Origin: Chondrus crispus
Lineage: Eukaryota; Rhodophyta; Florideophyceae; Gigartinales; Gigartinaceae
Length of the DNA: 64,000 nt
Assembly: GCF_000350225.1 (NCBI RefSeq)
Contig: NW_005179057.1
Span: 106,285-170,284 of the forward strand
Direction: 5' to 3'
Shown: piece after piece, positions 30,017-40,989 of the stretch
Layout: each line of letters opens with the position of its first letter
How positions within the stretch are numbered: the first letter of the stretch is position 1
The notes under the pieces: generated by a model
Told to the model about the DNA's origin: nothing
Database searches by the model: none
Seen by the model: the letters and a program-made list of their open reading frames with translations, nothing else
Made by a program: the position numbers and the translations under genes

Positions 30017-30038
30017 CCCCCCCCCCCCCCCCCCCCCC
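30017..30038. repeat. 22-nt poly-C tract
   Basis: Uninterrupted C run after AGATAT, followed by GCCCC. No comparable homopolymer occurs elsewhere in the window. Confidence 0.9.
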
Positions 30039-30956
30039 GCCCCATTTTCAATTTATTGGTCATGTAGGTGGTGGTCATGTTTCCAGAGCATTTGTGAGAA
30101 TCGTTGCGAGGGACCGATTTCGTCGTGGTACCGAGGAATTGGTAAGTGCATTGGATTCACCAGCAATGGCTGAGGCAAAAGTATCTGTGAATGGGGAATA
30201 GAATCATCGTTTGTCGTTGTTAAAGTTCAGACTCTTACGCAGGGATTCTGCCATACAATTCGCTTTTTATTCGCCGACCCGGTCACAACGTTTATGGCGT
30301 GCCCATGACTTTGTGATGTGATTATACAATATCTTCATGTTTGAGTGTACTTGTATCTACGATGGCGGAATATAGAACATTGAAGTAGATCAAGTGCGGG
30401 GCAACGGGTCTGTACATGCGTGACAGACTGCAGACAATGGCAACAAAACTGTACGCCACGGACATTGTACCGCAGGTCAGGCGGCGAGATTTCGAAAGCA
30501 GTCTCGAATTGCGTTATCATTGGGATAGATGCCACATTGCCTTCCACGCACATGGACAGAAGGATGCAGATGTGGCCGTATTAGAATAGAAGCCGATGGC
30601 CTCAGATAATTGGCATACTTCGCGCTTTTCGATGTTTGTTCCATTTTGCTCTTCTCCGCATCGCCGCAGATCTTTTGACGGTTTTTGTTCAGGCGACAGC
30701 GTGAGCGATTCGCACGTTGACATTCTGACAGCAGCTCCGGTGATCGATTGACACTCCAAGGAAGCCATGAGACTGTTGTTCTTTTATGACGGGGGATGTG
30801 GTGGTAATCTGCTCGGCGGGGGGCGCTACAACTAGTGATGGTTCACGGATGGTGCCATTTTTCTATAGAAGTACATGCTGGTGGTAGAGTGTAGGACTTG
30901 GGTATGATATGTGTTGGATGCAGAGGTGGAGGGTAGGCAGATATGGAGTTGGACGT

Positions 30957-31199
30957 GGTGCTCGAACTATATAAGGAAGCAGTTGTGGGGTTCTGTACCA
31001 CGCGAGACAATCCAACTAGTTGCAACGGTTGCAAGCGAGAGACGGATGCATTGGGTTGGCACGATGTGAATCAAAGGGAATGCAGGTGGGGGAGATGGTA
31101 TAAAAGGAACCCTCCCTTTAAGAAGACGGTTTGTAAGACAGTGTTGTTCGTTCTCATAGAGAGGGTATTCCAATGACGAGACTGTATAGTATCATACCT
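30957..31199 (+). repeat. tandem-type duplication, unit A
   Basis: Shares GGTGCTCGAA, TAGTTGCAACGGTTGCAAGC, GGAACCCTCCCTTTAAGAAG and GTTCTCATAGAGAGGGTATT with unit B, with many small differences. It contains a TATAAAAGG. Confidence 0.8.
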
Positions 31200-31292
31200 G
31201 TTGCAGTGACGGGTGCTGCGCAAAATGTTTTGTGTGTTTCTTTAACGCTGTATGCAATACATAATGATGTAGAGTTGTTCGTTCGATGAATT

Positions 31293-31530
31293 GGTGCTCG
31301 AAATATAAGGAAACAGTTGTGGGGTTCCTTAACACGCGAGACATTCTAACTAGTTGCAACGGTTGCAAGCGAGAGACGGATACAATGGAACGATGTGAAA
31401 CAAACGGGATGCAGGTGGGGGGCAATGGTATACAAGGAACCCTCCCTTTAAGAAGACGGTTGGTAAAGACGATGTTGTTCGTTCTCATAGAGAGGGTATT
31501 CCAATGAGGAGACTGTTCAGTATCATACCT
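31293..31530 (+). repeat. tandem-type duplication, unit B
   Basis: Diverged copy of unit A, 336 bp downstream. The TATAAAAGG of A reads TATACAAGG here. Confidence 0.8.
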
Positions 31531-32281
31531 ATATGATTTTGTGTTGTGATTGTACAACATCTTTATGTTTGAGTAAATATTTTTCCTCAGTTGAAAGTTC
31601 TGTCGTTCTGCAACTTTTTAATGCTACACTACTATGACAGTACTTCTCGAATACCCCTGTAGACACTTCAGACTGGCATTACTTCGGCTCTGCTATCTAA
31701 CCAATCACTTATGCGGGGCGTCGACTCACCCTCCTGAATAGAATAGGTATGCAACGAGATCCGCTTAAAAAAGTCACAACTATATCTTCTATCAAAATTT
31801 GAGTGTGCCTCACTGTTGTGGCTATATTACACTCATTCAAGTAAGGAGATTTGCGGGCAGCAGCCTACTTTCGACCAAGGAGTTGATCGGCATCCATATA
31901 GATACCAGAGCGTTTTAATAGAATATGACCTCATTAAAGCAGTATTGCAGTATTTGAGAAATGTGTGTAGGGAATATTCATGATGCAGAGTTGCTCTTTC
32001 GATCCATAGTAGAGGGCTGAATGTACGCGGAAAAGAAGGTTTGTGTATGGCGTGGACAAGGGAGTGGAGAACGGGTTTGGTTTGGATGCAAAAGCATGGA
32101 CGTGTTTCAATATAAGGCGGAAATGGCGGGATTTTTGCATTTTGGTAGGTTAAGCTGCTTCAAGGCACAAGCGAGTGGGTCACGTGGCAGGTGAGGCGGT
32201 GGCCCCCGTTAGTGTTCGGTACACCCGTGCCCCCCTATGCGTCCTCTTCCCCCTGCACCCCCCTGCGAAAGCCCGCGGCCT

Positions 32282-32289
32282 TATAAAAG
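32282..32289 (+). promoter_or_regulatory. TATA box of the gene at 32401
   Basis: TATAAAAG in a GC-rich surround, about 119 bp before the start codon. A CACGTG palindrome sits about 100 bp further upstream (near 32181). Confidence 0.6.
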
Positions 32290-32400
32290 CTGCGTCCGCT
32301 CCCGCCCCCTACCTATTCCCGTTCGACTCCCACCGTCAGGTTGATAATTTCAAAACCAAGTGCAATATCCTACCAGTTCAGTCGTTCCAATCACCTCACC

Positions 32401-33459
32401 ATGGACTTTGACAAGGCCGTCCAAGAACAATCTACTGTACAGTACAACGGCGGACAAGAAAGTGAAGTCTCCGAAGACGTTCATCCGCATATCGAACAAG
32501 GCAGGGCCTGGTTTGAGTGCGAGTGTGTAGAAAGTCAAGAGTTTCCCGGAACTCTGATATCTATACATAAACGAACTGAGACCGTAGCAGGGGCACCAGG
32601 AATCGATGAGCGATTGAGATCTGCACCTACAAAAAGCGAAGGCAAGGTGTTCCCAGACGGGTCAACCTACGTAGCCTCTGCTGTTCAATATACTCAGGGC
32701 GATGATGCACAGAAAGCCAAACTAAACGTCGTTAACAACGACGTTAATGCACTTATCGCCAAGATGACATCAATCCAAGCAACTGCTATGCAGATACTGC
32801 TTTCCAAAGGCTCCGTCACTCTACCAGGTGATAGCTCGCCTGTGATCAGACTGGGTACTGGGCAGCAGCCTAATGACGCCTACAATAATAACCCACGGTT
32901 ATGGGAGGCAGTGTTCCGGAATACTTCTGGCAAGCTGCATTCGCTTGGTTTTGTGGCTTCCTCATCACAGGTTCAGAGCTTCAAGTGGTCCGGTACCACT
33001 ATTGGTACTGCTTTCATTACTAGCGTGATCCGCGCAGCGGTCATCGGAATGTCTGGTGGTGCAATCGAGACGATAGCGGGAGCCATAATGTCTAGGCTGG
33101 GTGACGATCTGCAGATCACTTATCAAGCGACAACCTCCTCGTCAAGAACGTCGGCATTGTTGCCTGTCTACTACTACAATGAACTCACCGGGAAATTCGG
33201 AGCTGTAATTGCCGTTATCACGGTCATTATGAGTAAGAGTACCAGGGACACAACAACCGCTTGTCATAGCAGCTCATCGGTCACTACGACTTACAATAGT
33301 CGAGCTGTGACTTACCGGGTGAGCCCTGATCTGCTCAGGAAACAGATCGGAGACAACCAATCAGCGATCGACGCCGGAGCTGAATTCTTTGGGAACTCAG
33401 CCAAGGCAGGAAAAGCTGCTGCGGCGTCTTCGCCAGAGTCCACTCCAGCGTTCTTCTAG
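32401..33459 (+). CDS. intact single-exon gene of unknown function (352 aa)
   Basis: The start is set at 32401 (CACCATGG context, MDFDKAV); the frame is open 20 codons upstream, but that stretch overlaps the leader. TATA box and AATAAA flank it, and no lesion is visible. The protein has an acidic N-terminus, a helical segment (NNDVNALIAKMTSIQATAM, about residues 117-135), two apolar Gly/Ala/Ile-rich segments (about 200-232, FITSVIRAAVIGMSGG; and about 263-274, FGAVIAVITVIM), Ser/Thr-rich linkers and an Ala-rich tail ending SPESTPAFF. No signal peptide. I do not recognise the family; the amphipathic apolar segments would fit a membrane-associating or self-assembling protein, but that is speculative. 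It is flanked by transposons on both sides yet looks conserved. Confidence 0.75.
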   Translation: MDFDKAVQEQSTVQYNGGQESEVSEDVHPHIEQGRAWFECECVESQEFPGTLISIHKRTETVAGAPGIDERLRSAPTKSEGKVFPDGSTYVASAVQYTQGDDAQKAKLNVVNNDVNALIAKMTSIQATAMQILLSKGSVTLPGDSSPVIRLGTGQQPNDAYNNNPRLWEAVFRNTSGKLHSLGFVASSSQVQSFKWSGTTIGTAFITSVIRAAVIGMSGGAIETIAGAIMSRLGDDLQITYQATTSSSRTSALLPVYYYNELTGKFGAVIAVITVIMSKSTRDTTTACHSSSSVTTTYNSRAVTYRVSPDLLRKQIGDNQSAIDAGAEFFGNSAKAGKAAAASSPESTPAFF

Positions 33460-33699
33460 ACATTAGGCATGACAATGTTGTACTCACGATGTGTGTCTAG
33501 AGTCCTAAATGGTTGTCGGGTTAGTATAAAAGGGCAGCCATCAAATCCCAGTAGGGCAAGAGAACGGGTACCTTAAGAAACATTGAGAGAATAAAGAAGC
33601 ACCGTTTGTCGGTATCTAGTTTTTTCTTTAATTTTTAGCCAAGTCGCAATTGTTCTTGAAGAATTTTCATACTCGGGTCGTCGGGGCAGCTGCCCGCAT
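33460..33699 (+). other. 3' flank of the unknown gene with poly-A signal
   Basis: AATAAA at 33590-33595, about 130 bp after the stop, then a T-rich stretch. The copia fragment begins at roughly 33700. Confidence 0.5.
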
Positions 33700-33731
33700 C
33701 CACGCCCACCTGTGTGTGATCAACCACCAAA

Positions 33732-36356
33732 GTGCGAGGATCACAAGCCCCCAAATCGCTGCCCAGATTGCAAACTCCGAAAGCACATAAAAACATTGCC
33801 CCCATGCACCAGCAGCACAACCCTGCCCACAACCCCCCTGACACTGCCAATACGCGCACACAACATGAACACCACCATTGGCACATGGTATTCAATCATG
33901 TTGGCCCATCAACCATACAACAAATGGCACAGAGAAAAATGATTCCCAACCTCCCAGCATCACTTGCAAACCCGCCCCCGAAAATCACATGCACAACCTG
34001 CGCAGCAGCAAAACTCCAGCCAGCCAAACATCAGCGCAGACGACACAACTACAACACCGGCGAGGCACTCAGCAGTGACATATGCGGTCCCTTCTCCACC
34101 CTGTCAAGGCAAGGAAACAAGTACTTTATGAACGTGATTGACACAAACTCACGATACCTAATAATCACCTTCCTAAAAACCAGGGACGAAACTGCAGAAC
34201 AACTGAACAACGTACTGCAACACATCAACAAAAGCAAACCCCACAAACCACGGAGAGTCCACACAGATAATGCAAAAGAGTATCTATCAAGCACGACGCA
34301 AACCGTATACCACAACAGTGGGGTACAACACACAACTACTGTGCTGTATTCACCCCCGGAAAACAGTATTGCCGAAAGAATCAGCAGAACCATACTGAAC
34401 GCAGCACGAGCCGCATTACACCACAGTACACTTCCCACAGACCACTGGGAAGATGCAATCAAGGATGCAGCATTCAAGAACAATAACACGCTTCACCTCG
34501 GCACACGACAAATCCCAACCACAGCATAGCACGGATACACGCCGCAAGTACCACAATACCTAATATTTGGGCAACTGGGACATATTCTCAACATCATGGG
34601 AAACACAACAATGCACAATATGCAACACAGAGCCATCTCCGTCCAGTACCTCTACGCAACCGACCTCAAACACATCGTGGTCATGAACACGGCAGACAAC
34701 AAAACACGACGTGTGCGGACAGTGAACTTCAATGTCTATCATCGAGACCGTGACCCCAACAACAAGGTTCATGTGGTATTCAAGGCATCCACGCCCAAGC
34801 AAACCCCCGCCCAAATAACCAACACAACCTCCGCCCCAATGCACCATGGCCAAGCCAAAAGTTACCCTGATGCAGCACAGTGGGCGCGAGCGCACAACTA
34901 AGAGCTCGATAACCTAGACCAAAACAAGCTTATCACATGGCTCCCCTCTCACAAAATCCCCAAAACAACCAAACTCATACCGCTAACAATGGGGTACCGC
35001 TACAAAAGAAACGAGAAAGGCCAGATCATGAAGCGAAAAGCAAGGTGTTCAGAAAGAGGAGACAAGATGATCCCCAACGTCCATTTCAACCCTGAAAACA
35101 CGACGACATATATGACGGACAAAACCACGGTCAGACTCGTATTTGCTATTGCCGCAGCATTTGACATCAACATCGCGCACATCGACATAAAAGCAGCGTA
35201 CCTGCATGAAAAGTTTGACCACTCCGGCAGCGAGCAAGTGTATGTACGACAGCACCCAGGGTTAGATGGAACATACACACACGCACACACAGTGGGCAGG
35301 CTGAACAAGAATATATACGGCACACCGGGAGAAGGACATACCTACCTCACTGCTGTATTCAAACTCCTTAAAAAGCACAGATTCAGCCAATCAGAGGCAG
35401 ACATGTGCCTCTTTCACAGACGACAAAATGACCACACCATAATTCTCTCTATCAGCATGGATGACTTTACCATCATAAGTACGTCCAAAAAATTACAGAC
35501 CCAGTTCGCAGCCATCTTGGCCATTGCATACAACATCAAGCAGCTGGGCGAACCAAGCCAACTACTAGGCTGGACAGTCAAGAGACTCAAGAACGGCTCA
35601 ATACATGCCTCACAACCAGCGGCGATACAGTACGTCATCAATAAGGCGGAAATGGGCGAATGCAATAGCAAACCAACGCCATACAACGACAACAAAAAAT
35701 TGCATGGCCCTGTCCCCAAAGACGAACCAATGCCACATGTCACCAAAACGTATCAACAGCTGCTCGGTGACATCAGATACATCGCAGACTCAACGCGACC
35801 AGACATATACTTTGTCGCCAACCGATTATCAGTAGCCGCGAAAAACCCCACGACAAGGCACTGCAATGCCCTCAAGCGTCTGATCAGATATATGAAACAC
35901 ACACAGATGCATGGACTCATACTTGCAGGAGGAAAACACAAAATGGACCTGCACTGTATTCCAAACCTCCTCGAAACGTATAGCGATGCGGACTTCGCAA
36001 CAGACGTCACAGACTGCAAATCCATATCAGGAATGATCCACATGTACAATGGAACACCTGTGTGTTGGGGCTCTATCAAGCAATCCATCACAGCATATGC
36101 TGTGATGGATTGCTTGTCGATAATATTATCGACATGCGAATCAGTATACATTGCTGCAACATCCTCAGCACAGCAAACGACATGGATCAGACCTCTACTC
36201 AATGACATCGGCATGCTGTCCCAAGACGCCACACCCTTCCACATAGAAAACCAATCTGCAATACCAGTCGCAAAGAACAGTGACCAACAAAACGCAAAAA
36301 GTTCATTGACATCAGACACCACTACCTCACCCACCAAACCAGAGCAAAGGCGATAA
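33732..36356 (+). pseudogene. copia Element 4 integrase, reverse transcriptase and RNase H, two nonsense mutations
   Basis: One frame throughout. A His-rich zinc segment (HHHWHMVFNHVG ... CTTCAAAK) is followed by integrase with SSDICGPF (D), HTDNAKEY (D) and NSIAERISR (E). A TAG at 34527-34529 stands where Tyr is expected (before HGYTPQV). The C-terminal integrase part follows, then TAA at 34899-34901 before ELDNLDQNK, then reverse transcriptase with DIKAAYLH and the active site SISMDDFTI, where the usual Tyr-Val before Asp-Asp are Ser-Met. RNase H starts at YSDADFATD (35980) and carries an in-frame insertion made of a perfect palindrome (36077-36116). Not autonomous. Confidence 0.9.
36077..36132. 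repeat. 40-bp perfect palindrome plus 16-bp palindrome inside copia RNase H
   Basis: Two 20-base arms meet without a loop at 36096/36097 (CAAGCAATCC ... GGATTGCTTG), directly followed by TCGATAATATTATCGA. The insertion adds residues between SITA and STCESVYIAA, where other copia proteins have none. Confidence 0.95.
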
Positions 36357-36509
36357 GCATACGCCAAATTCAGTCACCAGACATGCTCGCAGATATATTA
36401 ACAAAGCCGCTCACTCCGAAACCATTCACACACTTAAAAAAAAGCTACAAGTGCGCAACCCCCCACCCCCGCACCAACCAAAAGGGTGGCGCTACAGCGA
36501 CGGGAGGAG

Positions 36510-36678
36510 TGTGGTGATAACCATAACAGCGCAGTCGCAGTAGCGCTCACCAAGTGATGATAACCATACACGTAGTACACGCATCACAGCCACGCACAGA
36601 CGACGGCGAGCGGCGACTAGCCTTAAGCGAGCAAGTGAGAGATAGGAAGATAAACTGAGTCATCGTCTCATCACCACA
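36510..36678 (+). repeat. copia Element 4 3' LTR (169 bp)
   Basis: TGTGGTGATAAC ... TCATCACCACA, inverted ends of 9 bp, preceded by the purine tract GGGAGGAG (36502-36509). No 5' partner exists, so no target duplication can be read. Confidence 0.8.
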
Positions 36679-36921
36679 CTGTGCTACCCGCCGGTACACG
36701 GTGTAGCACAGGTGGGCGCGGGGGGCGCCGATACTCCCCCGAATGCACACTGCCTCGCACACGTGTACCGTATATCCGCGCTCAGCTGTGCCAACCAAGC
36801 GTCACACACCTCCGCGGAGACACCTGCATATGCATGCACGTTTGATAAAAAAAGTCTATTTACAACAAGGCAGACCCCAAGGCAGAACCGGCATCGGTGT
36901 ATGCCGTTTGTTTAACTTAAT
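36679..36921. other. spacer with hairpin
   Basis: A TGTGCTAC ... GTAGCACA hairpin lies right after the copia LTR (about 36680-36712). No gene. Confidence 0.4.
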
Positions 36922-38753
36922 AGGCCTTTTGGACAAATCCATTCGCACTGTAGAAATCATGACCACATAAACAAGAATGGCTGCATTTACGAAAAACACA
37001 TCAACTTTACGTAAAGACAGAGCGATTACACAATACAGTATCAATTATCATAAACAGCGTCGAAATGCAGAATTTCAAAATTTTTACACAACCCCGCCCC
37101 TTTGCGCATTGCCACGCCAAACGCTCATAAGACACATTTCTCACCGAATTCACTTCAACATTGCGCATTAACTATGCACAAATTCTGTCCCAGCGCTATC
37201 ACCAGACCAATTCAGCCCCTTTTTTTCTCACCACTATGCCGGTTTCTCCCAATCCCTCCGGTGCCCGTCCTACACCTCCCAATGCTCCTTTAGCGGAACA
37301 TGTCGACGTTAATAGCGCACTGAGACTGCTTGCCGATGCAGCTGTTGAACGCGAGGCAGACATTGACGAATACGACATGGACCCCACAAAAGAAGACTCT
37401 GATGACGAATGCACGTCCAGCTCTCCTGTGTTTGATAAATTTTACAACACAGGAGGATCTGAGGCGATCGTGCAAATGTCAAACTTCGATGTAAATGAGT
37501 TTGGAAAGCTTTGGCTTCTCTTGCAAGACCACGTCACAACCAACTGGAATGTGGGGCGAGGACGAAAGTCACAGTTTAGTGGCAAGGATGTTTTGTTGTT
37601 CAATTTGACAGCACTTAAACACGGTGGGCAATGGGACTACTTGGGAAGGCTGTTTGGTGTGAGTGGTCCTACGTTTGAGGGCACGGTTATGAAGTTTATT
37701 AATGTAGTTTTCGAAGAACTATATGAGACTTTAGTGCTTAACCTGGGGGAGTCTTGGACAATGACAAAGATGCTAAAGACACAAATAATGTTTAGAATAT
37801 TTAAGTTTTGGCGTTATGCTACAGATGTTACTTTTCAGCAAGCTTTTAGACCAAATGGATCTATGGAAGAGGGAAAGAAGTATTTTAGCGGAAAGCAGAA
37901 ACTGTACGGTTATAAGATGGAGGTCTCCATGTTACCAAACGGATGGGCTATTGGATGCTCAGATCATTATCCGGGCTCCGTTGCTGACATCGACATTATG
38001 AGAAAAATAGAAGATTTTTACATTGATGCTATGCCCAAGAAGGAAGGCGAGCTGGACATTGCAGACGTTGGTATATTATGTGAAAAGTATGATAATACCT
38101 GGGGACTATTGGCTGATAAGGGCTATCAGGGCTCAAGTGAGTTTTTGCGATCTGTCATACCAGGGCGCAAATCCGTGAACGGACACTTGACGTTAGAAGA
38201 TGAGGCTCAAAACAAGAAGATTTCGTCAGATCGAATAATTGTGGAAAATTTCTTCGGGAGATTGTGCACAAACTGGAATATTTTATCAAGCAAATACAGG
38301 TAGGCTGAGAAAAGTTATGATAAGATTTTCCGCTTGTATATCAGCCTGACAAATCTCCATGTCAATTGGCATCCGCTCCGTGGTGCTGATTTGGACCGTT
38401 ACAATCAGGTTAAAAATGGGCAATACGCGATTGAGGAGGATACAGTACAGAAGAGGAGGCGTGCGCAGGAGAAATACCGTGCGAATCGCCGTTTTCGTCT
38501 TGGGTTAGAGCTGTACACGGCCGACAGAGACAGTGATCGTTATGATTCTATCTTTGATTAATATTTGGGTACATTTTTTGTAGTACTGTAATCATCAAGT
38601 CAAAATTGAGTGCACACGCTGTCATCAAAAATGCAGAATAAATTTGAAATTTATCCAGCTATACGTAGCAATCTGGTGTTTTCGGTAACGACTCAATCTT
38701 TCAGCAATATGTCGTTAATTACGCACGAAGTCTGCATTTACAGAGTATATCTA
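36922..38753 (+). mobile_element. PIF/Harbinger transposon copy 2
   Basis: Plus-strand copy of the element at 6541-8081. 5' end AGGCCTTTTGGACAAATCC. Homology to copy 1 ends at GAGTATATCTA (38753). It has the ~270-bp internal transposase segment missing from copy 1 and the uninterrupted TGTGG target used by Element 1. Confidence 0.9.
37236..38561 (+). pseudogene. PIF/Harbinger DDE transposase, one nonsense mutation
   Basis: The start at 37236 (MPVSPNPSG) matches copy 1. The N-terminal part holds an acidic stretch (DPTKEDSDDE) and FSGKDVLLFNLTALKHGGQWDY, followed by the DDE core with SVADIDIM, LLADKGYQG and DRIIVENFFGRL. A TAG at 38301-38303 replaces the Trp of SSKYRWAEKSYDK; the frame then continues to 38561 with an Arg-rich tail. 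Copy 1 has Trp at this site, so each copy carries a different TGG-to-TAG change. No Myb-like second ORF was seen next to it. Confidence 0.9.
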
Positions 38754-39087
38754 ATGTGTACCTTATCATATACCTTACATCTTTATTTACAACAGAGCTA
38801 AGACCCTTTATTGAACACTTTCTGTTTTTTTAGAAAAATTTCCTTTTTCCCAGCGCCTGCTCACAAAAGCAGTGCCATTAAAAAGCCTTCATTCTTGGCT
38901 TCCGCATCATAATTGACGAAAACGAATCAGAAATACAACTAGGAAACGGCACGCGGTCGCAACGGTAAGATTCAAGAGGGGTATTGTACCGAAAAACGAA
39001 CCTATTTATGAAGCGCCACGGTGCATTGACAAGTGATTGAAACGTCAAATTTTACTAGTTTTTCAAGCTCAGAAAATCGGATGCAAC
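38754..39087. other. spacer, no gene recognised
   Basis: AT-rich, only short frames, no repeat recognised. Confidence 0.4.
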
Positions 39088-39608
39088 TTAGAGAAGCTTT
39101 GCATCATTCGGGTTTTCCCTAAGGCCATGAAAGAACAAGCCGCGTGCGAGCAGCGGGTCTCTTTTCTGCACGTGCAGAGCGTACAGGAGGTGGCTCTGCG
39201 CGCGGGCCGGGTCTGCGGAGATGGCCTGCGGGAAGTGGAGCTCGGCCTTTCTGCGCTCGAACTTCTTCAGTGACGCGCGGGCCTGCTGCAGCAGGCAGCG
39301 CACGCGCTCGTCGTGTTCGAACAATTGGGTGCACGAGCCCTTCGCGTTCGACACGGAGCGGTGCAGCGTCTCGTGGTTCATGTAGCGGCAGAGCGGACCT
39401 TGCGTGGGTGGGTGCGAGGGCGAGCGAGTGGTGCGGACGGGCAGGGGCTTTGCTCTTGTTTTGACAGAGGCGGTGGCTGTGGGGGAGGGGGGGTTTTGGG
39501 AGCCAGATCGGGCGAGAGGCGCGCGTGGAAGGGAATGACGGGGCAAGGGGGACCGAATAAGGCGGGGGTGGCGGGGAGCACGCGGGATGGCAGTGAGGGA
39601 TGCTTCAT
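39088..39608 (-). pseudogene. hypothetical host protein, frame broken
   Basis: Minus-strand, GC-rich third positions. A Pro-rich N-terminal segment (MKHPSLPSRVLPATPALFG from 39608) shifts frame near 39420 to one that reads YMNHETLHRSVSNAKGSC, FEHDERVRCLLQQARASLKK, ISADPARAQSHLLYALHVQK and ends ENPNDAKLL at 39088. The helical, charged C-terminal part looks like real protein (it could be a tetratricopeptide-type helical pair), but no family is recognised. Confidence 0.4.
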
Positions 39609-40110
39609 GTTCGGGCGGGGAATGCGAGTCAAGGGCGAGCGGAAGAGAGTAGGCGAGGGAGCACGGGGGCGTGTTCAGACGGCAGAGGCGGCGACATGCT
39701 TCGCACCTTTTATTTGATTAGCAGAAAGACTAGAGGTGCCATTGCCTTACCCTGTCTTCTATCTATGGAATCCGCTGAGCTATTGCGGCCATACGCAATT
39801 CCATCACTCGCTTCTGTGCTATCGCACGACGAACCCTCATCGTCCTGGGAGCAATGTTTTCGTCCCTATACGCATCAACGCGGTACTGTAGTCGCACTCG
39901 TTCCCACGTCATTCGATCCGCCATCACCCTTTCCACCTTTGGTTTCCCTTTCTCGTTCGCTGGACGGCAAAGATCGAAGCTGCCGCGACAACAGCACAGG
40001 TTTTGTCAGAAGGTCACAAGAGCGCTCAGAATCTTGAAACTGCTCTTATTGGCATAAAAAAAGGCGGAAGTCTACAAAGGCAAATCGTTTAACATAAAAA
40101 GCGCGCGTAA
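39609..40110. other. spacer, no gene recognised
   Basis: Plus-strand frames (39600-40037, 39854-40057) show no motif or bias. It ends at the TAA duplication of the MITE. Confidence 0.35.
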
Positions 40111-40989
40111 GGGTGACCCCACCGCCAACAAAATTTCTGTCCTAAAGTTCCAACCACTAAAGTTTGGACCGATGGACTAAAGTTCGGACCGATGGAAGAA
40201 ATTTTGAACCCCACCGCGCCACCATTTGTCCTAAAGTTTAGAATTTGGGAAGGATTCTTTTCCAAACCAAAATTATTTGGTCGAGATTTTTGTCCAAAGC
40301 GCCGTTTGGGCGAGCTTCGTTCTTTAGTAACGGTACAGAAAACATCTGAATTTCATGTGCTTACAGCTCTACCAAAGCTCTTCCAAATGGCATTGGGGCT
40401 GTTTTGACTGAAGTCCCATCAATAGTGTGGGACGCGAAAAGGAGTGTTGTGCAGCCTTCGCTCGTGGACATTTCCCATCTTCTCCCTCCTTCTCGTCTTC
40501 TGAGAAGTGCAGGCAATGGCTGAGGTGGTTACTAGGACTGATGACTCGGCAGTAAGAGTGAGGAAAAAGGGTAAGGGACTGGGGTGGTCAGACGAGGAGA
40601 ATCTTGCCCTGTGCGTTGCTGAGAGCGCAGTTCCAGAGTCCATAATAGGAATTGAAAGCGTGGTGTACTTGCCGAGTTGATAATTCCCAAACAAGAGCCT
40701 ACATATTATGGAGAGCGGGCAAGTGACGAGCAAAAGTTGCCGCCAATTGTGGAACAGACGCATGCAGTAGCTTGCTTCTTTGCGCCAAATGTATTTCTAC
40801 GACATACTTGTAGCCTAATTGGGGTGACCCTGAATATGAATAGATGTATCGTGTTACAGGCGCGGTGGGGTTCATCTCTGAATCACCACCTCCCCCAAAG
40901 CGCGGCTTGATTAAAAGATAGTAGATCCAATTACCGGAGGACAACTGTCTGCTTTTTGCGATTTTGGGCAAGGCGCGGTGGGGTCACCC
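40111..40989. mobile_element. Harbinger-type non-autonomous element (MITE-like, 879 bp)
   Basis: Ends GGGTGACCCCACCGC / GCGGTGGGGTCACCC form 15-bp terminal inverted repeats flanked by TAA on both sides (40108-40110, 40990-40992), the 3-bp target typical of PIF/Harbinger. A second inverted pair lies inside: GAACCCCACCGCGCC near 40207 and GGCGCGGTGGGGTTC near 40860. Confidence 0.85.
40516..40680 (+). pseudogene. Myb/SANT-like ORF remnant within the MITE (54 aa)
   Basis: Starts MAEVVTRTDD, then a basic stretch and GLGWSDEENLALCVAESAV, which resembles the first helix of the Myb/SANT-like protein that accompanies Harbinger transposases (Trp, then acidic pair, then Leu/Ala). The frame ends early at 40680, so only the beginning survives. 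It links this element to a once-autonomous Harbinger parent that differs from copies 1 and 2. Confidence 0.45.

Larger units (their letters stand above)
29391..32170. other. repeat-bearing spacer, no gene recognised
   Basis: AT-richer than the flanks, with only short frames and no motifs. It holds a 22-base poly-C tract (30017-30038), a duplicated block (30957-31199 and 31293-31530) and related fragments near 30313-30350 and 31540-31575 (ATGTTTGAGT). Confidence 0.5.
33700..36678 (+). mobile_element. Ty1/copia Element 4, 5'-truncated
   Basis: Lacks 5' LTR, gag and protease; begins just before the integrase zinc finger. It ends in a 169-bp LTR (36510-36678). Base composition is A- and C-rich, unlike its neighbours. 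Confidence 0.85.

Noticed and set aside
32401..33459. Assignment to a pore-forming or Cyt-type protein family
   Set aside because: Apolar segments alone suggested it; no family motif could be aligned by eye.
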